The translations under genes and the position numbers were made by a program. A stretch of DNA of 64,000 nucleotides from Calliopsis andreniformis (Eukaryota; Arthropoda; Insecta; Hymenoptera; Andrenidae), in contig NW_027480594.1 in the NCBI RefSeq assembly GCF_051401765.1, positions 558,001-622,000 on the forward strand. The letters are read 5' to 3'. The notes below the pieces were generated by a model. It worked only from the letters and a program-made list of their open reading frames with translations. It did not search any database and had not been told where the DNA came from. Positions 50,940-62,210 of this stretch are shown here, piece by piece; position 1 is the first letter of the stretch; every line of letters begins with the position of its first letter.

Positions 50940-53900
50940 TGACCACAAACATCAATACTCAACCCTCAGTCCTCGTCCTCAATCCACAACGCTCAATCCT
51001 CGATCCTCAATCTTCAAACATCAATATTCAATCTTCATTCCTCAATCCTCAATCCTCAATACTCAATCCTCAATCTCAATCCTCAATCCTCAATGTTCTA
51101 TCCTCAATACGCAATCCTCAACCTTCAATCCTAGATCCTCAATCTCAATCCTCAATCCTCATTCATCAATCCTCAACACCCAATCCTCAATCTTCAATCC
51201 TCAATCCTCAATCCTCAATTCTCAATCCTCAATCCTCAGACCTCAAACATCAATACTCTACCCTCAGTCCTCGTCCTCAATCCACAACACTCAATCCTCG
51301 ACCCATAATATTCAATCATCAATATTCACTCTTCAATACTCAATCCTCAATCCTCAATACTCAATCCTCAATCCTCAATGGTCTATCCTCAATTCGCAAT
51401 CCTCAGTCCTCAATCCTCAATCCTCAATCCTCAATCCTGAATCCTCAATCGTCAACCTTCAATCCTCAATACTCAATCGTCAATACTCAATCCTCAATAC
51501 TCAATACTCAATCCTCATTCTTCAATCCTCAATACCCAATCCTCAATCTTCAATCCTCAATCCTCAATCCTCAATCCTCATCCTCAATCCTCAATCTTCA
51601 GTCCTCAAACCTCAATCCTCAATCCTCAAACCTCAATCCTCATCCTCAATCCTCAATCTTCAATCCTCAATACTCAATCTTCAATCTCAATCATCAATCC
51701 TCAATCCTCAATCCTCAATCCTCAATCCTCAATCGTCAGTCTTCAATCTGAATACTCAATCTTCAATACTCAATCCTCAATCCTCAATCCTCAATCCTCA
51801 TTCTTCAATCCTCAATACCCAATCCTCAATCTTCAATCCTCAATCCTCAATCCTCAATACTCAATCCTCAATCCTCAATCCTCAATCATCAATCTTCAAT
51901 CCTCAGTCCCAAATCCTCAATCTTCAATACTCACTCCTCAATCCTCAATCTTCAATCCTCGATACTCAGTATTCAATCCTCAATCCTCCATCCTCAATCC
52001 TCAATCCTCAATCCTCATTCTTCAATCCTCAATACCCAATCCTCAATCTTCAATCCTCAATCCTCAATCCTCAATTCTCAATCCTCACCCTCAATCCTCA
52101 ATCCTCAATCCTCAATCCTCATTCTTCAATCCTCAACACACAGTCCTCAATCTTCAATCCTCAATCCTCAACCCTCAATTCTCAATCCTCATTGCTCAAT
52201 CCTCAGACCTCAAACATCAATACTCAACCCTCAGTCCTCGTCTCAATCCACAACGCTCAATCCTCGATCCTCAATCTTCAAACATCAATATTCAATCTTC
52301 AATCTCAATCCTCAATCCTCAATACTCAATCCTCAATCCTCAATGTTCTATCCTCAATACGCAATCCTCAACCTTCAATCCTAAATCCTCAATCCTCAAT
52401 CCTCAATCCTCATTCATCAATCCTCAACACCCAATCCTCAATCTTCAATCCTCATCCTCAATCCTCAATTCTCAATCCTCAATCCTCAATCCTCAGACCT
52501 CAAACATCAATACTCTACCCTCGGTCCTCGTCTCAATCCACAACACTCAATCCTCGATCCTCAATATTCAATCATCAATATTCAATCTTCAATCCTCAAT
52601 CCTCAATCCTTAATACTCAATCCTCAATCCTCAATGTTCTATCCTCAATACGCAATCCTCAGTCCTCAATCCTCAATCCTCAATCCTCAATCCTGAATCC
52701 TCAATCGTCAATCTTCAATCCTCAATACTCAATCGTCAATACTCAATCCTCAATACTGAATACTCAATCCTCATTCTTCAATCCTCAATACCCAATCCTC
52801 AATCTTCAATCCTCAATCCTCAATCCTCAATCCTCAATCCTCAATCCTCAATCTTCAATCCTCAAACCTCAATCCTCAATCCTCAATCCTCAATCATCAA
52901 TCCTCAATACTCAATCTTCAATCCTCAATCATCGATCCTCAATCCTCAATCCTCAATCCTCAATCCTCAATCGTCAATCTTCAATCCTCAATACTCAATC
53001 TTGCAATCCTCAATCCTCAATCCTCAATTCTCAATCCTCATTCTTCAATCCTCAATACCCAATCCTCAATCTTCAATCCTCAATACTCAGTCTTCAATCC
53101 TCAATCCTCAATCCTCAATCCTCAATCCTCAATCCTCAATCCTCAATCGTCAGTATTCAATCCTGAATACTCAATCTTCAATACTCAATCCTCAATCCTC
53201 AATCCTCAATCCTCATTCTTCAATCCTCAATACCCAATCCTCAATCTTCAATCCTCAATCCTCAATCCTCAATACTCAATCCTCAATCCTCAATCCTCAA
53301 TCATCAATCTTCAATCCTCAGTCCAAATCCTCAATCTTCAATACTCACTCCTCAATCCTCAATCTTCAATCCTCGATACTCAGTATTCAATCCTCAATCC
53401 TCCATCCTCAATCCTCAATCCTCAATCCTCATTCTTCAATCCTCAATACCCAATCCTCAATCTTCAATCCTCAATCCTCAATCCTCAATTCTCAATCCTC
53501 AACCCTCAATCCTCAATCCTCAATCCTCAATCCTCATTCTTCAATCCTCAACACACAGTCCTCAATCTTCAATCCTCAATCCTCAACCCTCAATTCTCAA
53601 TCCTCATTGCTCAATCCTCAGACCTCAAACATCAATACTCAACCCTCAGTCCTCGTCCTCAATCCACAACGCTCAATCCTCGATCCTCAATCTTCAAACA
53701 TCAATATTCAATCTTCAATCCTCAATCCTCAATCCTCAATACTCAATCCTCAATCCTCAATGTTCTATCCTCAATACGCAATCCTCAACCTTCAATCCTA
53801 AATCCTCAATCCTCATCCTCAATCCTCATTCATCAATCCTCAACACCCAATCCTCAATCTTCAATCCTCAATCCTCAATCCTCAATTCTCAATCCTCAAT

Positions 53901-54870
53901 CCTCAATCCTCAGACCTCAAACATCAATACTCTACCCTCAGTCCTCGTCCTCAATCCACAACACTCAATCCTCGATCCTCAATATTCAATCATCATATTC
54001 AATCTTCAATCCTCAATCCTCAATCCTTAATACTCAATCCTCAATCCTCAATGTTCTATCCTCAATACGCAATCCTCAGTCCTCAATCTCAATCCTCAAT
54101 CCTCAATCCTGAATCCTCAATCGTCAATCTTCAATCCTCAATACTCAATCGTCAATACTCAATCCTCAATACTGAATACTCAATCCTCATTCTTCAATCC
54201 TCAATACCCAATCCTCAATCTTCAATCCTCAATCCTCAATCCTCAAATCCTCAATCCTCAATCCTCAATCTTGAATCCTCAAACCTCAATCCTCAATCCT
54301 CAATCCTCAATCATCAATCCTCAATACTCAATCTTCAATCCTCAATCATCGATCCTCAATCCTCAATCCTCAATCCTCAATCCTCAATCGTCAATCTTCA
54401 ATCCTCAATACTCAATCTTCAATCCTCAATCCTCAATCCTCAATTCTCAATCCTCATTCTTCAATCCTCAATACCCAATCCTCAATCTTCAATCCTCAAT
54501 ACTCAGTCTTCAATCCTCAATCCTCAATCCTCAATCCTCAATCCTCAATCCTCATTCTTCAATCCTCAATACCCAATCCCCAATCTTCAATCCTCAATAG
54601 TCAATCTTCAATCCTCAATCCTCAATCCTCAATACTCAATACTCAATCCTCAATCGTCAATCCTCAATCGTCAATATTCATTCCTCAATACTCAATCTTC
54701 AATCCTCAATCCTCAATACTCAATAATCAACCGTCAGTCCTCGTCCTCAATCCACAACCCGCAATACTCAATCCTCAATCTTCAATTCTCAATCCTCAAT
54801 CCTCAATCCTCAATCCTCAATCCTCGGTCGTCAAACCACAATCCTGAATCCTCAATCCTGAATCCTCACC
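50940..54870 (+). repeat. Family B module D, copy D2 (with many single-base indels)
   Basis: The module aligns end to end with D1 (24,978-28,915) but carries 19 indels that are not whole units, near 51073, 51143, 51578, 51640, 51685, 51747, 52085, 52240, 52300, 52452, 52530, 53002, 53323, 53814, 53995, 54087, 54244, 54862 and 54869. The ones near 51,073 and 52,300 also involve a whole heptamer. The bookkeeping closes in three sections: +7, -11 and -4 bp relative to D1, exactly as the landmarks at 52,192, 53,607 and 54,896 require. Sixteen of the 19 are losses of one base, usually CC to C or AA to A. A consensus error is the simplest reading; a locally decaying array is the alternative. Confidence 0.9.
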
Positions 54871-55023
54871 TTCAGCCTCAGTCCTCAACAATCAGTTGTC
54901 AATCCTCAATCCTCAAGAGAATATCATCAATTCACAGTTTTCAATACTCAATACTCAATCTGCAATCTTCAAATCTCTATCCACAAACATCAATTCTCAT
55001 CACTCAACCCTCAACACTCAGTA
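54871..55023 (+). repeat. E block, copy 14 (E3, in B-iv)
   Basis: Starts TTCAGC-CTCAGTC with one base missing, the last of the indels of the D2 block, so it is 153 bp instead of 154. Confidence 0.88.
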
Positions 55024-55372
55024 TTCAATCCTCAATCCTCAGTCCTCAATCCTCAATCCTCATTCTTCAATCCTCAATACCCAATCCTCAATCTTCAATC
55101 CTCAATCCTCAATCCTCAATTCTCAATCCTCTATCCTCAATCCTCAGACCTCAAACAGCAATAGTCAACCCTCAGTCCTCGTCCTCAATCCACAACCATC
55201 AATCCTCAATCCTCAATCTTCAATCATCAATATTCAATCTTCAGTCCTCAATCCTCAACCCTCAATCCTCAACACTCAATCCTCAATGTTCAATCCGCAA
55301 TACCCAATCCTCAATCTTCTATCCGCAATACTCAATCCTCAATCCTCAATCCTCAATCCTCAATCCTCAATC

Positions 55373-55526
55373 TTCAGCCCTCAGTCCTCAACAATCAGTT
55401 GTCAATCCTCAATCCTCAAGAGAATATCATCAATTCACAGTTTTCAATACTCAATACTCAATCTGCAATCTTCAAATCTCTATCCACAAACATCAATTCT
55501 CATCACTCAACCCTCAACACTCAGTA
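55373..55526 (+). repeat. E block, copy 15 (E3, in B-iv)
   Basis: Counterpart of copy 11 at +9,860, with the same plain lead-in. Confidence 0.9.
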
Positions 55527-56078
55527 TTCAATCCTCAATCCTCAGTCCTCAATCCTCAATCCTCATTCTTCAATCCTCAATACCCAATCCTCAATCTTCA
55601 ATCCTCAATACTCAATCCTCAATTCTGAATCCTCTATCCTCAATCCTCAGACCTCAAACAGCAATAGTCAACCCTCAGTCCTCGTCCTCAATCCACAACC
55701 ATCAATCCTCAATCCTCAATCTTCAATCATCAATATTCAATCTTCAGTTCTCAATCCTCAACCCTCAATCCTCAACACTCAATCCTCAATGTTCAATCCG
55801 CAATACCCAATCCTCAATCTTCTATCCGCAATACTCAATCCTCAATCCTCAATCCTCAATCCTCAATCCTCAATCTTCAATCCTCAATACTCAATCTTCA
55901 ATCCTCAATACTCAATCCTCAATCCTCAATCCTCATTCTTCAACCCTCAACACCCAATCCTCAATCTTCAATCCTCAATCCTCAATCCTCAATTCTCAAT
56001 CCTCAATCCTCAATCCTCAATCCTCAATCCTCGGCCGTCAAACCACAATCCTGAATCCTCAATCCTGAATCCTCAACC

Positions 56079-56232
56079 TTCAGCCCTCAGTCCTCAACTA
56101 TCAGTTGTCAATCCTCAATCCTCAAGAGAATATCATCAATTCACAGCTTTCAATACTCAATACTCAATCTGCAATCTTCAAATCTCTATCCACAAACATC
56201 AATTCTCATCACTCAACCCTCAACACTCAGTA
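56079..56232 (+). repeat. E block, copy 16 (E4, in B-iv)
   Basis: Counterpart of copy 12 at +9,853, 706 bp after copy 15. Confidence 0.9.
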
Positions 56233-57184
56233 TTCAATCCTCAATCCTCAGTCCTCAATCCTCAATCCTCATTCTTCAATCCTCAATACCCAATCCTCAA
56301 TCTTCAATCCTCAATCCTCTATCCTCAATTCTCAATCCTCTATCCTCAATCCTCAGACCTCAAACAGCAATAGTCAACCCTCAGTCCTCGTCCTCAATCC
56401 ACAACCATCAATCCTCAATCCTCAATCTTCAATCATCAATATTCAATCTTCAGTCCTCAATCCTCAACCCTCAATCCTCAACACTCAATCCTCAATGTTC
56501 AATCCGCAATACCCAATCCTCAATCTTCTATCCGCAATACTCAATCCTCAATCCTCAATCCTCAATCCTCAATCCTCAATCTTCAATCCTCAATACTCAA
56601 TCTTCAATCCTCAATACTCAATCCTCAAGCCTCAATCCTCATTCTTCAACCCTCAACACCCAATCCTCAATCTTCAATCCTCAATCCTCAATCCTCAATT
56701 CTCAATCCTCAATTCTCAATACTCAGACCTCAATCCTCAATCGTCAATCTTCAATCCTAAATACTCAATCGTCAATACTCAATCCTCAATACTCAATACT
56801 CAATCCTCATTCTTCAATACTCAATACTCAATCTTCAATCCTGAATCCTCAACCATCAACCCTCAATCCTCAATCCTCAATCGTCAATCTTCAATCCTCA
56901 GTACTCAATCGTCGATACTCAATCCTCAATACTCAATACTCAATCCTCATTCCTCAATCCTCAATACCCAATCCTCAATCTTCAATCCTCAATCCTCAAT
57001 CCTCAATCCTCAATCCTCAATCCTCAATCCTCAATCCTCAATCTTCAATCCTCAGTCCCAAATCCTCAATCTTCAATACTCACTCCTCAATCCTCAATGT
57101 TCGATCCTCAATACTCAGTATTCAATCCTCAATCCTCCATCCTCAATCCTCAATCCTCAATCCTCATTCTTCAATCCTCAATAC

Positions 57185-58748
57185 CCAATCCTCAATCTTC
57201 AATCCTCAATCCTCAATCCTCAATTCTCAATCCTCAACCCTCAATCCTCAATCCTCAATCCTCAATCCTCAATGTTCAATCCGCAATACCCAATCCTCAA
57301 TCTTCTATCCGCAATCCTCAATCCTCAATCCTCAATCCTCAATCCTCAATCCTCAATCCTCAACCTTCAATCCTCAATACTCAATCTTCAATCCTCAATC
57401 CTCAATCCTCAATCCTCAATCCTCAATCCTCATTCTTCAATCCTCAACACACAGTCCTCAATCTTCAATCCTCAATCCTCAACCCTCAATTCTCAATCCT
57501 CATTGCTCAATCCTCAGACCTCAAACATCAATACTCAACCCTCAGTCCTCGTCCTCAATCCACAACGCTCAATCCTCGATCCACAATCTTCAAACATCAA
57601 TATTCAATCTTCAATCCTCAATCCTCAATCCTCAATACTCAATCCTCAATCCTCAATGTTCTATCCTCAATACGCAATCCTCAACCTTCAATCCTAAATC
57701 CTCAATCCTCAATCCTCAATCCTCATTCATCAATCCTCAACACCCAATCCTCAATCTTCAATCCTCATTCCTCAATCATCAATTCTCAATCCTCAATCCT
57801 CAATCCTCAGACCTCAAACATCAATACTCTACCCTCAGTCCTCGTCCTCAATCCACAACACTCAATCCTCGATCCTCAACATTCAATCATCAATATTCAA
57901 TCTTCAATCCTCAATCCTCAATCCTCAATACTCAATCCTCAATCCTCAATGTTCTATCCTCAGTACGCAATCCTCAGTCCTCAATCCTCAATCCTCAATC
58001 CTCAATCCTGAATCCTCAATCGTCAATCTTCAATCCTCAATACTCAATCGTCAATACTCAATCCTCAATACTCAATACTCAATCCTCATTCTTCAATCCT
58101 CAATACCCAATCCTCAATCTTCAATCCTCAATCCTCAATCCTCAATACTCAATCCTCAATCCTCAATCTTCAATCCTCAAACCTCAATCCTCAGTCCTCA
58201 ATCCTCAATCATCAATCCTCAATACTCAATCTTCAATCCTCAATCATCGATCCTCAATCCTCAATCCTCAATCCTGAATCCTCAATCGTCAATCTTCAAT
58301 CCTCAATACTCAATCTTCAATCCTCAATCCTCAATCCTCAATCCTCAATCCTCATTCTTCAATCCTCAATACCCAATCCTCAATCTTCAATCCTCAATAC
58401 TCAGTCTTCAATCCTCAATCCTCAATCCTCAATCCTCAATCCTCAATCCTCATTCTTCAATCCTCAATACCCAATCCTCAATCTTCAATCCTCAATAGTC
58501 AATCTTCAATCCTCAATCCTCAATCCTCAATACTTAATACTCAATCCTCAATCCTCAATCCTCAATCGTCAATATTCAATCTTCAATACTCAATCTTCAA
58601 TCCTCAATCCTCAATCTTATCCTTCAATCCTCAGTACGCAATCTTCAATCCTCAATCCTCAATCCTCATTCCGCAATCCTCAATCTTCAATACTCAATAC
58701 TCAATCTTCAATCCTCAATCCTCAATCCTCAATCCTCAATCCTCAATC
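57185..58748 (+). repeat. Family B module T, copy 2
   Basis: It corresponds to T1 at +36,925 near the CATTGCTC landmark (57,501) and at +37,128 by its right end, so it holds 203 bp more than T1. Compared with the B-iii to C2 path, it is an extra segment of 1,362 bp between B-iv and C3. Private changes include CAACATTCAATC near 57,879 and ATCATCAATTC near 57,776. Confidence 0.77.
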
Positions 58749-61700
58749 CTCAGACCTCAATCGTCAATCTTCAATCCTCAATACTCAATCCTCAATCCTC
58801 AATCCCCAATCCTCAACCGTCAATCCTCAATCCTCAATCCTCAGTCCTCAATCTTCAATCCTCAATCCTCAATCTTCAATCCTCAATCCTCAATCCTCAA
58901 TCCTCAATCCTCAATCCTCAATCTTCAATCCTCAAACCTCAATCCTCAATCCTCAATCCTCAATCTTCAATCCTCAATACTCAATCTTCAATCCTCAATC
59001 ATTGATCCTCAATCCTCAATCCTCAATCCTCAATCCTCAATCGTCAATCTTCAATCCTCAATACTCAATCTTCATTCCTCAATCCTCAATCCTCAATCCT
59101 CAATCCTCAATCCTCGGTCGTCAAAGCACAATCCTGAATCCTCAATCCTGAATCCTCAACCTTCAGCCCTCAGTCCTCAACAGTCAGTTGTCAATCTTCA
59201 ATCCTAAAGAGAATATCATCAATTCACAGTTTTCAATACTCAATACTCAATCTGCAATCTTCAAATCTCTATCCACAAACATCAATTCTCATCACTCAAC
59301 ACTCAACACTCAGTCTTCAATCCTCAATCCTCAGTCCTCAATCCTCAATCCTCATTCTTCAATCCTCAATACCCAATCCTCAATCTTCAATCCTCAATCC
59401 TCAATCCTCAATTCTCAATCCTCTATCCTCAATCCTCAGACCTCAAACAGCAATAGTCAACCCTCAGTCCTCGTCCTCAATCCACAACCATCAATCCTCA
59501 ATCCTCAACCTTCAATCCTCAATATTCAATCTTCAGTCCTCAATCCTCAATCCACAATACTCAACCCTCAATCCTCAATGTTCAATCCGCAATACCCAAT
59601 CCTCAATCTTCTATCCGCAATCCTCAATCCTCAATCCTCAATCCTCAATCCTCAATCCTCAATCCTCAATCTTCAATCCCCAATACTCAATCTTCAATCC
59701 ACAGTACTCAATCCTCAATCCTCAATCCTCATTCTTCAAGCCTCAACACCCAATCCTCAATCTTCAATCCTCAATCATCAATCCTCAATTCTCAATCCTC
59801 AATCCTCAATCCTCAGACCTTAAGCATCAATGCTCTACCCTCAGTCCTCGTCCTCAATCCACAACACTCAATCCTCGATCCTCAATCTTCAATCATCAAT
59901 ATTCAATCTTCAATCCTCAATCCTCAATCCTCATTACTCAATCCTCAATACGCAATCCTCAATCTTCAATCCTCTATCCTCAATCCTCAATCCTCAATCC
60001 TCAATCCTCAATCCTCAATCTTAATCTTCAATCGTCAGTACGCAACCTTCAATCCTCAATCCTCAATCCTCATTCCTCAATCCTCAATCTTCAGTACTCA
60101 ATACTCAACCTTCAATCCTCAATCCTCAATCCTCAATCCTCAATCCTCAATCCTCAGTCCTCAATCGCCAATCTTCAATCCTCAATTCTCAATCGTCAAT
60201 ACTCAATCCTCAATACTCAATACTCAATCCTCATTCTTCAATCCTCAATACACAATCCTCAATCCTCAATCCTCAATCCTCAATCCTCAATCCTCAATTT
60301 TCAATCCTCAAACCTCAATCCTCAATCCACAATCCTCATTCTTGAATCCTCAATACCCAATCCTCAATCTTCAATCCTCAATCTTCAATCCTCAATACTC
60401 AATCTTCAATCCTCAATCCTCAATCCTCAATCCTCAATCCTCATTCTTCAATCCTCAACACCCAATCCTCAATCTTCAATCCTCAATCCTCAACCCTCAA
60501 TTCTCAATCCTCATTCCTCAATCCTCAGACCTCAAACATCAATACTCAGCCCTCAGTCCTCGTCCTCAATCCACAACGCTCAATCCTCGATCCTCAATCT
60601 TCAATCATCAATATTCAATCTTCAATCCTCAATCCTCAATCCTCAATACTCAATCCTCAATCCTCAATGTTCTATCCTCAATACGGAATCCTCAACCTTC
60701 AATCCTCAATCCTCAATCCTCAATCCTCAATCCTCAATCGTCAATCCTCAATCCTCGATCCTCAGTCCTCAATCTTCAAACCTCAATACTCAATCTGCAA
60801 TCCTCAATCCTCAGTCCTCACTCCTCAATTCTCATTCTTCAATCCTCAATACCGAATCCTCAATCTTCAATCCTCAATCCTCAATCGTCAATCTTCAATC
60901 CTGAATACTCAATCTTCAATACTCAATCCTCAATCCTCAATCCTCAATCCTCATTCTTCAATCCTCAATACCCAATCCTCGATCTTCAATCCTCAATCCT
61001 CAATCCTCAATCCTCAATCCTCAATCCTCAATCCTCAATCTTCAATCCTCAGTCCCAAATCCTCAATCTTCAATACTCACTCCTCAATCCTCAATCTTCA
61101 ATCATCAATACTCAGTTTTCAATCCTCAATCTTCAATCCTCAATACTCAATCTGCAATCCTCAATCCTCAGTCCTCACTCCTCAATCCTCATTCTTCAAT
61201 CCTCAATACCGAATCCTCAATCTGCAATCCTCAACCCTCAATCCTCAATCCTCAATCCTCAATCCTCAATCCTCAACCCTCATTCTTCAATCCTCAACAC
61301 CCAATCCTCAATCTTCAGTCCTCAACCCTCAACCCTCAATTCTCAATCCTCATTCCTCAATCCTCAGACCACAAACATCAATACTCAACCCTCAGTCCTC
61401 GTCCTCAATCCACAACGCTCAATCCTCGATCCTCAATCTTCAAACATCAATATTCAATCTTCAATCCTCAATACTCAATCCCCGATCCTCAATCCTCATT
61501 CTTCAATCCTCAATACCCAATCCTCAATCTTCAATCCTCAATCCTCAATCCTCAATCCTCAATCTTCAATCCTCAATCCTCAATCCTCAATCCTCAATCC
61601 TCAATCTTCAATCCTCAATACCCAATCTTCAATCCTCTATCCTCAATCCTCAATCCTCGATCCTCAATCCTCAATCCTCAATCCTCAATCGTCAATATTC

Positions 61701-62210
61701 AATCCTCAATACTCAATCTTCAATCCTCAATCCTCAATACTCAGTACTCAACCCTCAGTCCTCGTCCTCAATCCACAACGCTCAATCCTCGATCCTCATT
61801 CTTCAAACATCAATATTCAATCTTCAATCCTCAATCCTCAATCCTCAATACTCAATCCTCAATCCTCAATGTTCTATCCTCATTACGCAATCCTCAACCT
61901 TCAATCCTCAATCCTCAATCCTCAATCCTCAATCCTCAATCGTCAATCCTCAATCCTCAATCCTCAGTCCTCAATCTTCAATCCTCAATACTCAATCTGC
62001 AATACTCAATCCTCAGTCCTCACTCCTCAATCCTCATTCTTCAATCCTCAATTCCGAATCCTCAATCTGCAATCCTCAACCCTCAATCCTCAATCCTCAA
62101 TCCTCAATCCTCAATCCTCAATCCTCATTCTTCAATCCTCAACACCCAATCCTCAATCTTCAATCCTCAATCCTCAACACTCAATTCTCAATCCTCATTC
62201 CTCAATCCTC
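58749..62210 (+). repeat. Family B module C, copy 3
   Basis: The module is 3,462 bp, 56 bp (8 heptamers) longer than C2, and matches C2 at +11,215 to about 61.8 kb. Near 62,034-62,080 it has a TCATTCTTC...CCGAATCC...CTGCAATCC stretch that C1 and C2 lack at that position. That stretch looks copied from the similar one near 61,190-61,225. Confidence 0.87.
59162..59315 (+). repeat. E block, copy 17 (E2, in C3)
   Basis: Lies 11,215 bp after copy 13. The lead-in has AAAGCACAATCC where the others have AAACCACAATCC. Confidence 0.91.

Larger units (their letters stand above)
54871..57184 (+). repeat. Family B module B, copy B-iv (E-block triplet)
   Basis: Three E blocks are spaced at 503 and 706 bp; the third pair is one heptamer closer than in B-iii. 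The module matches B-iii at +9,860 and then +9,853. The first E block still carries the two last single-base losses of the D2 block, near 54,862 and 54,869. After that the 7-bp register is clean again. Confidence 0.85.
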
